From: Roseateles_B sp041906185
GTDB lineage: Bacteria; Pseudomonadota; Gammaproteobacteria; Burkholderiales; Burkholderiaceae_C
DNA: 64,000 nucleotides
Assembly (NCBI GenBank): GCA_041906185.1
Contig: JAYRJQ010000013.1
Span: forward strand, 106,957-170,956
Direction: 5' to 3'
A program made the translations under genes and the position numbers. The first letter of the stretch is position 1. Each line of letters starts with the position of its first letter. The notes beneath the pieces were generated by a model. The model was not told the origin of the DNA. It did no database searches and saw only the letters and a program-made list of their open reading frames with translations. This document shows positions 27,417 to 36,407 of this stretch, piece after piece.

Positions 27417-29672
27417 TCAGGCCGGCAGCGCCTCGAGCCTCACGGCCTGACCGGACAGCACCGCGTTGCCCGAGAGCGGGTCCCGCACGCCATCGTCCAG
27501 CAGCGCGTTGAGGTTGGCGCCGGGACGCAGCCGGGCGACGCTCAGCTGCGTGTCCGGCAGGTCATGGCCCCAGCCATGCGGCAGGCTGGCCACGCCGGGC
27601 ATCATTTCGTCGCTGCAATGCAGCAGCACCTCCACCGTCGCGCCGGCCGCATTGCGAAGCAGGGCGCGTTCGCCGTCGCGCAGGCCGCGCTGGCGGGCGT
27701 CCTCGGGATGCACGATCAGCGCGCTGCGGTCCGGTCCTTTGGCGAGCACGGGCAGGTTGTGCATCCAGCTGTTGCCCGAGCGCAGGTCGCGCCGGCCGAT
27801 GAGCAGCAGCTCGCCGTCCCCCGCGGCGGGCGGCGCCTGCGCGGGCAGGGCGGCCAGCGCTTCGAGGAAGAGGGCCGGGGCCAGCTCGATGCGGCCGGAG
27901 GGCGTGCGCAGCAGTTCGGGGATGCGCGGCTGCAGCTCGCCGAGGTCCAGGCCATGGGGCGCGGCCTGCACGCGGTCCAGCGTGAGCCCGTCGGGCCGGC
28001 GGCCGAACTGGTCGCCATAAGGGCCGCCTCGCAGGGCCAGATCGACGAGGCGGGCCGGGCCCACGCGCGGGGCGAGGGCGCCCAGCAGCGCCTCGATCTG
28101 GGCGCCCTCGCTGTCCTTGAGCTGGTGGCGCAGCTCCTGGCGCAGCGCGGCGGTGTCGAGGGCCGCCGCGTCCTGGCGCCAGTCCGCGCCGCTCACGAGC
28201 GCGGCCAGCCGCGTGATCGTCTCCCATTCCTCGGGCATGCCGGCGGGCGGCGCGAACACCGGCTCGCTGTAGCGCGCATGGTTGCGCCAGGAGAGCTGCC
28301 CGAAGGCGATGTCGTAGTGCAGATCCTCCAGCGGCGAGGGCGCCGGCAGGATGAGGTCGGCGTGGCGCGAGGTCTCGTTGAGATAGATGTCGAGGCTCAG
28401 CATGAAGTCGAGCCCGTCGAGCGCGCGCGCCAGTCGCGGGCCGTTGGGCGCCGAGAGCACCGGGTTGCTGGCCACCGTGATCAGGGCGCGCACCTGGCCC
28501 TCGCCGGGCGTCTCGATCTCCTCGGCCAGGCACACCATCGGCAGCTCGCCGAAGACCTCGGGTGCGCCACTCACCCGGCTGCGGCGCCGCCCCAGCGTCA
28601 CGCCCCGTCCGCTGCCCGGGCGGCCCTGCGTGTTGACGGCAAAGGCCGCGGCCTTGGGGAACATCGCGCCGCCGGGCTGGTCCAGCTGGCCGCAAAGGAT
28701 GTTGACCACGTCCACCAGCCAGCTGTTGAGCGTGCCATGTCGCTGCGTGCAGCTGCCGATGCGGGCATAGAGCGAGGCCCGCGGTGTCGTGGCCAGCAGG
28801 CGCGCGAGGCGGCGCTGCTTGGCGGCGGGAATGCCGCAGTGGGCGGCCGTTGATTCAGGCGGGTAGGAGGCGACGGCGGCGCGCACGGCGTCCAGCCCCT
28901 CGATCCATTCGCCCAACGCGCCGGTGCGCACCAGCGCCTCGTCGAAGAGCGTGTGGACGATCCCCAGCAGCAGCCACACATCGCTGCCCGGGCGGATGAA
29001 GTGGTGCTCGTCCGCCACTGCCGCGGTCTCGGTGCGGCGCGGGTCGATCACGATGAGCTTGCCGCCGCGCTCGCGAAGGGCGCGGGCCTTGCCGCGGAAG
29101 TCCGGCACGGTCCAGAGGCTGCCGTTGCTGACCATGGGGTTCGCGCCCAGCACCACGAGCAGGTCCGTGCGGGGCAGGTCCGGCACGGGGATGCTCAGCC
29201 AGTGGCCGTACATCAGGGCACTGGAGAGCTGCTTGGGCATCTGGTCCAGCGTCGAGGCCGAGAAGACATTGCGCGTGCCCAGCGCGCGGGCCAGGCGCGG
29301 CGTGTAGGCCAGCAGGCCGACCTTGTGGGCCGCCGGATTGCCGAAGCTCAGCGCGACCGCGTCCGGGCCGTGCGTCTCGATCAGGGGCCGCAACCTGCGC
29401 TCGATCTCCTCGAAGGCCTCGTCCCAGCCGATGGGCTCGTGACGACCGTTGCGCCGGATCAGCGGCTGGCGCAGGCGGTCGGGGTCCTCGTGCAGGTCCT
29501 TCAGCGACACGCCCTTGGGGCACAGAAAGCCGTGGCTGAACGGGTCGTCCTGGGCGCCGCGGATGCTCACCACTCGTTCGCCGGAGGTCTGCACCTCCAG
29601 ACCGCAGCAGGCCTCGCACAGCGGGCAGATGCGGTAGTGGACGCGGGGCGCTTGGGGATCCGTCGTGCTCAT
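27417..29672 (-). CDS. Molybdopterin oxidoreductase (DMSO reductase superfamily)
   Basis: A 751-residue cytoplasmic-type Mo/W-bis-MGD enzyme. The N-terminal [4Fe-4S] motif has Cys16, Cys19, Cys23 and Cys51 (CPLCEACC ... FLCPKG). The molybdopterin domains follow, with LVVLGANPMVSNGS, LIVIDPRRTETA and the C-terminal MopB domain ending in GNAVLSGQAV. No Tat signal, membrane anchor or iron-sulfur partner gene is next to it, as in the single-subunit family of formate-dehydrogenase-like or anaerobic dehydrogenase proteins of unknown substrate. ATG 29672 follows GAGGAAA. Confidence 0.9.
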   Translation of the reverse strand: MSTTDPQAPRVHYRICPLCEACCGLEVQTSGERVVSIRGAQDDPFSHGFLCPKGVSLKDLHEDPDRLRQPLIRRNGRHEPIGWDEAFEEIERRLRPLIETHGPDAVALSFGNPAAHKVGLLAYTPRLARALGTRNVFSASTLDQMPKQLSSALMYGHWLSIPVPDLPRTDLLVVLGANPMVSNGSLWTVPDFRGKARALRERGGKLIVIDPRRTETAAVADEHHFIRPGSDVWLLLGIVHTLFDEALVRTGALGEWIEGLDAVRAAVASYPPESTAAHCGIPAAKQRRLARLLATTPRASLYARIGSCTQRHGTLNSWLVDVVNILCGQLDQPGGAMFPKAAAFAVNTQGRPGSGRGVTLGRRRSRVSGAPEVFGELPMVCLAEEIETPGEGQVRALITVASNPVLSAPNGPRLARALDGLDFMLSLDIYLNETSRHADLILPAPSPLEDLHYDIAFGQLSWRNHARYSEPVFAPPAGMPEEWETITRLAALVSGADWRQDAAALDTAALRQELRHQLKDSEGAQIEALLGALAPRVGPARLVDLALRGGPYGDQFGRRPDGLTLDRVQAAPHGLDLGELQPRIPELLRTPSGRIELAPALFLEALAALPAQAPPAAGDGELLLIGRRDLRSGNSWMHNLPVLAKGPDRSALIVHPEDARQRGLRDGERALLRNAAGATVEVLLHCSDEMMPGVASLPHGWGHDLPDTQLSVARLRPGANLNALLDDGVRDPLSGNAVLSGQAVRLEALPA

Positions 29673-29895
29673 CGGGGTTTCCTCGGGGGCTGTCATCGGG
29701 GAGGGGCCTGCGCGCATTGTGGTCAGCGCAGGCCGCAGCAGCGTCATCCAGGCGACAGCCGCGGCTTGGTATCAACCATGAGAGGACCGGGGGCGGAATG
29801 CAAGAAGATGTAAGAGCTGCGGCCCTGGCGGCATGACCACCGGCCGGCTGGCCAGAACTTGCATAGACTCCCGCCCCCGCAGGAGTAGGAGAAAC

Positions 29896-30756
29896 ATGAG
29901 AATCGAGATTGAGCCCGGCGTCCGGCTGTTCGTGGACATCGAGGGTGAGGGCCTGGTGCCGCAGGGCGCCGGGATGCAGGAGAAACCGACGCTGCTCCTG
30001 CTGCATGGCGGGCCGGGCTTCGACCACAGCTCGTTCAAGCCGGCCTTCAGTGCGCTGGCGGACGTGGCGCAGATCGTCTACTACGACCATCGCGGCCATG
30101 GCCGCAGCGATCCCCGTCCGGCGAGCGAATGGACGCTGGACACCTGGGCCGATGACGTCGTGCGGCTGTGCGATGCGCTGGGCATCGTCAAGCCCATCGT
30201 GCTCGGCCAGAGCTTCGGCGGCTTCGTGGCGCAGCGCTACCTTGAGCGCCACCCGGAGCATCCGGGCAAGGTGATCCTGTCCAGCACCTCGCACCACACG
30301 GGGCTGGAGCGCAAGATCGAGGGCTTTGCGCGCCGTGCGCCCGAGCCGATGCGGGACGCCGTGCGCGAGAAGGTCCGGGCGTTCTGGACCGAGCCCACGC
30401 CGCTGAGCTTCGCGGCCTACTGGGAAGCGTGCCGGGACCTCTACACCGCCACGCCGCAGACCGACCCTGCCGCGGCGCAGCGCACGCTGCTCAAGCTGGA
30501 CATCCTCCTGCACTTCGTCCGTGGCGAGAAGCAGGAGATGCGGCTGCTGCCGGGCCTCGCCCGTGCACGCTGCCCGGTGCTGGTGATGGTGGGGGAGGAC
30601 GATCCGGTCTGCCCGATCGAGGACGCGCTGGAGATCGCGGCGGCGCTGCCTTCGCGCTGCATGCAGCTGGCCCGATTCCCCGGCTGCGGCCACGGCGTGT
30701 GGCGCGACGACCCGAAGGCCGCCTTCGAGCGGCTGCGGCGCTTCATCCTGGAGTAA
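29896..30756 (+). CDS. Alpha/beta hydrolase (proline-iminopeptidase-like)
   Basis: A 286-residue hydrolase. The oxyanion-hole motif LLLLHGGPGFDHSSF, the YYDHRGHGRSD loop and the nucleophile elbow GQSFGG (Ser106) are clear. The acid lies in VGEDDPV and the catalytic His266 in GCGHGVW. The HGGPG oxyanion loop and the cap domain are typical of prolyl iminopeptidases and related hydrolases; the true substrate is open. AGGAGTAGGAG precedes ATG 29896. It is divergent from the molybdopterin enzyme and convergent, 9 bp apart, with the next gene. Confidence 0.85.
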   Translation: MRIEIEPGVRLFVDIEGEGLVPQGAGMQEKPTLLLLHGGPGFDHSSFKPAFSALADVAQIVYYDHRGHGRSDPRPASEWTLDTWADDVVRLCDALGIVKPIVLGQSFGGFVAQRYLERHPEHPGKVILSSTSHHTGLERKIEGFARRAPEPMRDAVREKVRAFWTEPTPLSFAAYWEACRDLYTATPQTDPAAAQRTLLKLDILLHFVRGEKQEMRLLPGLARARCPVLVMVGEDDPVCPIEDALEIAAALPSRCMQLARFPGCGHGVWRDDPKAAFERLRRFILE

Positions 30757-30765
30757 GGGCGCTGC

Positions 30766-31200
30766 TCAGCTGCCGAAGGGCTCCCCGGGCCAGAACGCGG
30801 GGGGTGGAAAGGCGTCGAAGCGAGGCAGGCCGTCCTCCGGCAGTGCGTACCAGGGGGCCTGGGAGGCGCAGTGGAGGTGCACCAGCGGGCGCAGCCCAGG
30901 GTCGTCATCCAGGCTTCCGGCCGGGATGATGGCGTGGCGACCGTTGTCCTCCAGCACGGGCATCAGGCTGCCGCAGACGGTGCAGAACGCGCGCCCATTG
31001 CCGGGCGAGGAGTCATAGCGGCGCACGAGCGCCTCGCCCGCGAGCCAGCGCAGCCCGCGGCCGTCCGCATGCAGGAAGCTGCCGAAGGCGCTGCCGCTGA
31101 GCTTGCGGCACAGGCTGCAATGGCAGAAGTTGATGAAGCGCGGCGGGCTGTCGAGTGCGTAGCGCACACCCTGGCAGAGGCAGGAGCCGTGAAGCGCCAT
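30766..31200 (-). CDS. GFA/CENP-V family zinc protein
   Basis: A 144-residue protein with the metal-binding pattern CLCQG (Cys7, Cys9), FCHCSLCRK (Cys26, Cys28, Cys31) and FCTVCGS, which is the glutathione-dependent formaldehyde-activating (GFA)/CENP-V fold. Most family members have no proven enzymatic activity. It is 12 bp downstream of the PilZ gene and probably co-transcribed. A second GFA-type gene occurs at 53419-53853. Confidence 0.88.
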   Translation of the reverse strand: MALHGSCLCQGVRYALDSPPRFINFCHCSLCRKLSGSAFGSFLHADGRGLRWLAGEALVRRYDSSPGNGRAFCTVCGSLMPVLEDNGRHAIIPAGSLDDDPGLRPLVHLHCASQAPWYALPEDGLPRFDAFPPPAFWPGEPFGS

Positions 31201-31212
31201 GGCCGTGGCCGC

Positions 31213-31581
31213 TCAGGCGGCCAGCAAGGCCTTGAGCTCGCGTTCGAGCAGGTGGGCCTCGCCGAGGTTGACCTCGATGAGCCGGCGCAGGTGCGTGACG
31301 CTTTCGATGTCGATGCTGCGCAAGATCAGCCCGGCGCGATCGCCGTCCAGGTGCGCGACCTCGGCGCCCATCATGATGCGCTGCTCCGCACCGTCGAGGC
31401 GGATGCACAGCAGGCAGGGCTCGCCCATCGAGACGCGCGCGGCGGCCGGGAGCTTCAGCAGCGCGCCCTTCAGCGAGAGGTCCAGCACGCCCACGTGGAG
31501 ACGCGCATCCACGGTGATCAGCTCGGCGGGCGCATCGAAGCTGACGCGGGCGAACTGGCGGCGTTCCTGGGACTTGTCCAT
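31213..31581 (-). CDS. PilZ domain protein (c-di-GMP receptor)
   Basis: A 122-residue single-domain protein. The c-di-GMP-binding residues are present: RxxxR in ERRQFAR at the N-terminus and DxSxxG in DLSLKG. This suggests a functional second-messenger receptor controlling motility, polysaccharide or a partner protein. It sits directly upstream of the GFA protein gene. The EAL phosphodiesterase at 6305-8554 is another c-di-GMP component in the window, not linked. Confidence 0.9.
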   Translation of the reverse strand: MDKSQERRQFARVSFDAPAELITVDARLHVGVLDLSLKGALLKLPAAARVSMGEPCLLCIRLDGAEQRIMMGAEVAHLDGDRAGLILRSIDIESVTHLRRLIEVNLGEAHLLERELKALLAA

Positions 31582-31651
31582 GGCGGACTCCGATGGTGAG
31601 ACGGTGATCGTTCGATGCTAGCAGGGCAGGGCGCCCGCAATCGTGGCCGGA

Positions 31652-32173
31652 TCAATAGTCCTGCGCGTAGATCGTGCTCATTTCAATGGCTTCCTGCAGG
31701 CGATTGGGGGCGACGGCCTCCAGGCCCAGGGACTCGAGCGTGTACCAGCAGGCGCGCAGCAGGGCGCTCGTCTCCTGGCGGGCCTCGTTGTCCAGCAGGG
31801 CGCCGAGCTCGCTGACGCGGTCCAGTGAGGGCTGACGGCTGCGCGAGGCGCCATGGCTGTAGGGCAGCTCCTCGGGCGCCTCGTGGCCCAGGGCGATCTC
31901 GGTCAGCAGGTGCTGGACCTCGTCCTTGGGCGGCAGGGACAGGATCAGCCGGCCGAGGTCACCCAGCAGCTTTTCCGCGGCACCGGCCAGCAGGCGCGCT
32001 GCGTGGTCGCTGCCGCCGTCGATGTAGAGGCCGGCCGCGATGTCCGCATATTCCAGCGCCAGGGCCAGCTTGGGCATGTCTGCGTTCATGGTGCGTCCGC
32101 GCGGTGGGGGGGCCGAGGGCGTGACCGGGGGAAGGATGGTCGTGCGCTCGGCAAGCAGTGGTCCTCCAGACAT
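31652..32173 (-). CDS. Hypothetical acidic helical protein
   Basis: A 173-residue soluble protein with no domain I recognise. The start ATG 32173 has a GAGAGG site 7 nt upstream; an alternative ATG at 32089 gives 145 residues and removes a Pro-rich N-terminus. The core (LALALEYADIAAGLYIDGGSD) and the rest are helical and Leu/Ala/Glu-rich, without membrane segments. It is divergent from the EipA gene. Confidence 0.6.
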   Translation of the reverse strand: MSGGPLLAERTTILPPVTPSAPPPRGRTMNADMPKLALALEYADIAAGLYIDGGSDHAARLLAGAAEKLLGDLGRLILSLPPKDEVQHLLTEIALGHEAPEELPYSHGASRSRQPSLDRVSELGALLDNEARQETSALLRACWYTLESLGLEAVAPNRLQEAIEMSTIYAQDY

Positions 32174-32346
32174 CTGGCGCCCTCTCTCCTGTACTTTTGT
32201 GCACGGAAGTGTAGGTGCGCGTCTTGCCGGGCCGGGAGTGCCGACGCTGGTGCTTTGTCACGGTTTGTGTGGAGCACGGCTGATGGTTTTCCCGGCGCTT
32301 CAGACTGCGCTATTGTTGCGCATCCCCGATCCCAGAGGAGGCCCTC

Positions 32347-32964
32347 ATGACGAATCATCGACTCCCCCACCTGCCGCAGGACCTGCCCACGATGCCGCGC
32401 CGCGACGCCCTCCAGGGGCTGGGCGCGCTGGGCGCCGGCCTCCTGGTGCCCGGCCTCGCGCTGGCCGCCGACAAGAAGGAGGACACCTATGACGAGGATT
32501 CCATCCTGAAGGCCGCCACGGACTTCTTCGGCAGCACCACGGAAGGCCTGGCCAAGGTCATCGAGAAGGCCTTCAAGGAGCAGGGCCGTCCCAATGCCTA
32601 CGTCAAGGGTGAGGAGGCCGGGGCGGCCGTCACCGTGGGCCTGCGCTACGGCGATGGCCAGCTCGTGATGAAGGGCGGCGGCGGCGCGCGCGTCTACTGG
32701 GCCGGCCCCTCCATCGGTTTCGACTTCGGGGCCAATGCCTCCAAGGTCTTCACGCTGTGCTACCACCTGCCCAGCACCGCGGCCATCTTCCAGCGCTTCC
32801 CCGGCGTGGACGGCAGCCTGTACTACATCGGCGGGGCCGGCATCAACTACCAGCGGCTCAACGGCATCACCCTGGCGCCGATCCGCCTGGGCGTGGGCCT
32901 GCGCACGGGCGCGAGCGTCGGTTACGTCCACTACCGCCGCGAGAAGTCCTACAACCCGTTCTGA
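32347..32964 (+). CDS. DUF1134 / EipA-family envelope protein
   Basis: A 205-residue exported protein. The N-terminus contains RRDALQGLGALGAGLLVPGLALA, a Tat-like or Sec signal. The mature region (KAATDFFGSTTEGLAKVIEKAF; GASVGYVHYRREKSYNPF) matches the DUF1134 family, which includes EipA, a small beta-barrel periplasmic protein needed for envelope integrity in Brucella. AGAGGAGG precedes ATG 32347. It is upstream of the nrdJ leader, with no functional link known. Confidence 0.85.
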   Translation: MTNHRLPHLPQDLPTMPRRDALQGLGALGAGLLVPGLALAADKKEDTYDEDSILKAATDFFGSTTEGLAKVIEKAFKEQGRPNAYVKGEEAGAAVTVGLRYGDGQLVMKGGGGARVYWAGPSIGFDFGANASKVFTLCYHLPSTAAIFQRFPGVDGSLYYIGGAGINYQRLNGITLAPIRLGVGLRTGASVGYVHYRREKSYNPF

Positions 32965-33106
32965 CGCCCGGGTCGTTAGGCCGGGGGGGGCGCCGGCCGT
33001 GCACGCCGTTTTGGCGGTATGCGCTCAGTCCTCGATCGGCATATCAGCCGGCACCGAGCCGGGTGCCGCTGCCGCCCCGGTGAGGGCCCGCCGTCAAGTC
33101 CTCCAT

Positions 33107-33235
33107 CCTCGGGGTTTTCGATGAGCGCCGGGCCGGCAACGCGCGGCGCGCTAGTGGTCACTCACAAGCACTTTTTGGGGCTTGCCCGGCCCCGTGGCGG
33201 GATGCATGCTCAGTGATCAGGGTCAAAACCCGAGG
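33107..33235 (+). promoter_or_regulatory. Structured leader upstream of nrdJ, candidate riboswitch or attenuator
   Basis: CCTCGGGGTTTT (33107-33118) can pair with AAAACCCGAGG (33225-33235), with one bulged G, closing a domain of about 105 nt. Inside, GCCGGGC (33127-33133) pairs with GCCCGGC (33184-33190), and CAAGC (33165-33169) pairs with GCTTG (33180-33184). The last two overlap at one base and may be alternatives. The element ends 67 nt before the nrdJ ATG. I see no B12-box, so it is not an obvious cobalamin riboswitch. A candidate RNA family named for nrdJ has been described; membership is untested. The rest of the 338-bp gap (32965-33302) holds no gene. Confidence 0.5.
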
Positions 33236-33302
33236 CAGCCCCTGCGACGAGCATTCGCTGCCACATTCCAACGATCGACGATCAGAAATCCGGAGAGATT
33301 CC

Positions 33303-36251
33303 ATGCCCCCGCCCAACCAGGCTTCCCTCGACCTGCCCACCACCTCCCTCGTGCCCCTGGCGGCTGCGGCGTCGCTGCCGGCCCAGGACATCAGCGCCGA
33401 GGTGCTGCTGGAGAAATACGCCAAGGGCGAGGAGCAGACGCTGGAGGAGCTGCGTGCCCGCGTGGCCCGCGCCCTGGCCGAAGCCGAGCTGCCCGAGGCC
33501 CGCGCCCACTGGGAAGCGAAGTTCCTGGATGCCCAGCGCCGCGGCTTCGTGCCCGCCGGCCGCATCAATTCCGCCGCCGGCACCGAGCTCAGCGCCACGC
33601 TGATCAACTGCTTCGTCCAGCCCGTGGGGGACTCCATCGCCCTGGCTGATGACGGCGTGCCCGGCATCTACACCGCGCTGACCGAAGCCGCCGAGACCAT
33701 GCGCCGCGGTGGCGGCGTGGGCTACGACTTCTCGCGCATCCGCCCCAAGGGCGCCTGGGTGGGCTCGACGCAGAGCAGCGCCTCCGGCCCGGTGAGCTAC
33801 ATGCGCGTCTTCGACCGCTCCTGCGAGACGGTCGAGTCCGCCGGCGCCCGACGCGGCGCGCAGATGGGCGTGCTGCGCTGCGACCATCCGGACATCGAGG
33901 AGTTCATCCACGCCAAGGACCAGGGCGACCTGCGCAACTTCAACATCTCCATCGGCGTGACCGACGCCTTCATGGAGGCCGTCGAAGCCGATGCCGAGGT
34001 CGAGCTCACGCACAAGGCCGAGCCCGGCAAGAAGCTCAAGAAGGCCGGCGCCTACCAGCGCGGCGACGGCCTGTGGGTCTACCGCAAGCTGCGCGCTCGC
34101 GAGCTGTGGGACCAGGTCATGCAGTCCACCTATGACCACGCCGAGCCGGGCGTGCTCTTCCTGGACCGCATCAACAACGACAACAACCTCTACTACTGCG
34201 AGCGCATCGACGCCACCAACCCCTGCGCCGAGCAGCCGCTGCCGCCCTATGGCTGCTGCTGCCTGGGTTCGGTGAACCTCACGCTCTTCGTGCAGGACGC
34301 GTTCAGCCCGGCCGCCCGCTTCGACGAGGAAGGCTTCGCCGAGGTCTGCCGCACGGCCACGCGCATGCTCGACAACGTCCTGGACGTGACGCCCTGGCCG
34401 CTGCCCGCGCAGGCCCACGAGGCCAGCAACAAGCGCCGCGTGGGCCTCGGCTTCACCGGCCTGGGCGACACGCTCGTGATGCTCAACCTGCGCTATGACA
34501 CCGAGGCTGCCCGCGACATGGCCCGCCGCATCAGCGAGGTCATGCGCAATGCCGCCTACGACGCCAGCGCCGATCTGGCCGTCGAGCGCGGGGCTTTCCC
34601 GCTGTTCAATGCCGACCTGTACCTCTCCGGCGGCAACTTCGCCTCGCGCCTGCCGCAAGGGCTGAAGGACAAGATCCGCGCCCAAGGCCTGCGCAACTCG
34701 CACCTGCTGTCCATCGCGCCGACCGGCACCATCAGCCTGGCCTTCGCGGACAACGCCTCCAATGGCATCGAGCCCGCCTTCAGCTGGAGCTACACCCGCA
34801 AGAAGCGCATGCCCGACGGCAGCTTCAAGGAATACGCCGTCGAGGACCATGCCTGGCGCCTCTACCGCCACCTGTTCGGCAAGGACGCCCCGCTGTCCGA
34901 CGCCTTCGTGACCGCGCTGGAACTCTCGGCCTCGGATCACGCGTCCATGGTGGCTGCTGTGGCGCCCTATGTGGACACGGCCATCTCCAAGACGGTCAAC
35001 GTGCCGGCGGACTACCCCTACGCTGACTTCCAGGACCTCTACACCCAGGCCTGGAAGAGCGGGCTCAAGGGCCTGGCCACCTACCGGCCCAACAGCGTGC
35101 TGGGCTCGGTGCTGAGCGTCGAACCCACGGCCACGCCGGAGCCGCTCAAGCCCGTCGTGGTGGAGGAGGACGGCACCAACCGCCGCCTGCGCCTGGAGCG
35201 TCTGCCCAATGCCGTGCTGGCATCGCTGCGCTGGCCGAGCCGCCCCGAGCTGCCCAATGGCAATCCGGCCTGGAGCTACATGATCCGCCACCCGCACGGC
35301 GACTTCGCGCTCTTCGTGGGCGAGCTGCCCGCGGAAGGGCCGGACGCCGGCCTCTTCGGCAAGAACCTGCCCTTCGAGGTGTGGGTGAACGGCGCCGAGC
35401 AGCCGCGCGGTCTGTCCGCCGTGGCCAAGACGCTGTCCATGGATCTGCGTACGAATGACGCCGCCTGGCTGCGCCTGAAGCTCGACGCGCTGGCCACCGT
35501 CGCCGAGGAGCGCGCCTTCGAGATGCCCGTGCCCCCGGGCGGCGAGCGTCGTCTGTTCCCGGGCGTCGTCGCTGCGACCGCCGCCGTCATCCGCTGGCGC
35601 TGCGAGCAGCTCGGCGCCCTGCAGGAAGGCGGCCCGACGCCCGTGCTGGACGCCATGTTCAGCCGCGAGGAGCCACGCACCAGCACCATGGGCACGCTGG
35701 CTTGGGCGGTGGACGTGGACAACCCCGCCACGGGCGAGCAGTTCACGCTCACGCTCAAGGAAGTGACGCTGCCCACGCCGGACGGCGGCCACATCACCCG
35801 CCCCTGTGCGATGGGCTTCTCGGGCAACTACCCGAAGGCACTCGACGGCATGGCCCGCCTGCTGTCCCTCGACATGCGCGTGATGGACCCGGCCTGGATC
35901 GGCATGAAGCTGCGCAAGCTGCTGAACGTGGGCGAGCCCCTGGGCCACTTCATGGCGCCGGTGCCGACCTTGAGCGGCGAGCGTCGCCAGCAGATCTGGC
36001 CGTCGACCGTCGCCTATGTGGCGCGCCTCGTGATCCACCGTTACGCCATGCTGGGCATCCTGGACGAGCAGGGCATGCCCCTGGTCGAGATGGGCCTGCT
36101 GCAGGCCCCGGCGCCCAAGCTCAGCGGCGGTGCCAACAGCATCCCGGCCATGGCCGGCAAGCCCTGCCCGGAGTGCGGCAACGCGACCATGATCCACAAG
36201 GACGGCTGCGACTTCTGCACGGCCTGCGGGTACGTGGGGCAGTGCGGGTGA
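33303..36251 (+). CDS. nrdJ: Adenosylcobalamin-dependent (class II) ribonucleotide reductase
   Basis: A 982-residue enzyme that reduces ribonucleotides to deoxyribonucleotides without oxygen, using B12. The catalytic block NPCAEQPLPPYGCC (class II NxCxE) and the SIAPTGTISLAFADN loop are visible. After residue about 640 there are two TSCPD-like domains (LRLERLPNAVLASLRWP...; TSTMGTLAWAVDVDNP...) and then a zinc-ribbon end CPECGNATMIHKDGCDFC-TACG. ATG 33303 follows GGAGA; the upstream open frame to 33213 runs into the structured leader. No nrdAB is in the window. Confidence 0.95.
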   Translation: MPPPNQASLDLPTTSLVPLAAAASLPAQDISAEVLLEKYAKGEEQTLEELRARVARALAEAELPEARAHWEAKFLDAQRRGFVPAGRINSAAGTELSATLINCFVQPVGDSIALADDGVPGIYTALTEAAETMRRGGGVGYDFSRIRPKGAWVGSTQSSASGPVSYMRVFDRSCETVESAGARRGAQMGVLRCDHPDIEEFIHAKDQGDLRNFNISIGVTDAFMEAVEADAEVELTHKAEPGKKLKKAGAYQRGDGLWVYRKLRARELWDQVMQSTYDHAEPGVLFLDRINNDNNLYYCERIDATNPCAEQPLPPYGCCCLGSVNLTLFVQDAFSPAARFDEEGFAEVCRTATRMLDNVLDVTPWPLPAQAHEASNKRRVGLGFTGLGDTLVMLNLRYDTEAARDMARRISEVMRNAAYDASADLAVERGAFPLFNADLYLSGGNFASRLPQGLKDKIRAQGLRNSHLLSIAPTGTISLAFADNASNGIEPAFSWSYTRKKRMPDGSFKEYAVEDHAWRLYRHLFGKDAPLSDAFVTALELSASDHASMVAAVAPYVDTAISKTVNVPADYPYADFQDLYTQAWKSGLKGLATYRPNSVLGSVLSVEPTATPEPLKPVVVEEDGTNRRLRLERLPNAVLASLRWPSRPELPNGNPAWSYMIRHPHGDFALFVGELPAEGPDAGLFGKNLPFEVWVNGAEQPRGLSAVAKTLSMDLRTNDAAWLRLKLDALATVAEERAFEMPVPPGGERRLFPGVVAATAAVIRWRCEQLGALQEGGPTPVLDAMFSREEPRTSTMGTLAWAVDVDNPATGEQFTLTLKEVTLPTPDGGHITRPCAMGFSGNYPKALDGMARLLSLDMRVMDPAWIGMKLRKLLNVGEPLGHFMAPVPTLSGERRQQIWPSTVAYVARLVIHRYAMLGILDEQGMPLVEMGLLQAPAPKLSGGANSIPAMAGKPCPECGNATMIHKDGCDFCTACGYVGQCG

Positions 36252-36302
36252 GGGGCGCGGCCGCACGACCTGAAAGTGCCGGCCCCGTCAGCTGAAAGTG
36301 GT

Positions 36303-36323
36303 GGGAGGCATTCAATGCCTCCC
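36303..36323. repeat. 21-nt inverted repeat after nrdJ
   Basis: GGGAGGCATT and AATGCCTCCC are perfect 10-nt arms around one C. They are preceded by two direct copies of CTGAAAGTG (36270-36278 and 36292-36300). The repeat lies between the nrdJ stop and its U-rich terminator. Its function is unknown. Confidence 0.5.
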
Positions 36324-36376
36324 GCGTCAGCCGACGAGACGGATCTTTCCGGAGTCAAACGCCTTGGCGTCTCCAG

Positions 36377-36407
36377 CAGCCCCGGTTTTCCGGGGCTGTT
36401 CCTTTTG
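36377..36407 (+). terminator. Rho-independent terminator of nrdJ
   Basis: CAGCCCCGG and CCGGGGCTG pair around TTTT and are followed by TTCCTTTTG, 126 bp after the nrdJ stop. Confidence 0.85.

Noticed and set aside
32965..33302. Cobalamin riboswitch upstream of nrdJ
   Set aside because: I looked on both strands for the conserved B12-box and could not find it. The leader is reported only as an unclassified structured region.
33282..36266. A long open frame on the minus strand opposite nrdJ
   Set aside because: It is antisense to a clear nrdJ, is rich in Ala/Gly/His/Arg as expected from GC-rich third-position shadowing, and has no domain. The same applies to long antisense frames at 9943-12615 (+), 6380-8590 (+), 16115-18007 (-) and 17820-19532 (-).
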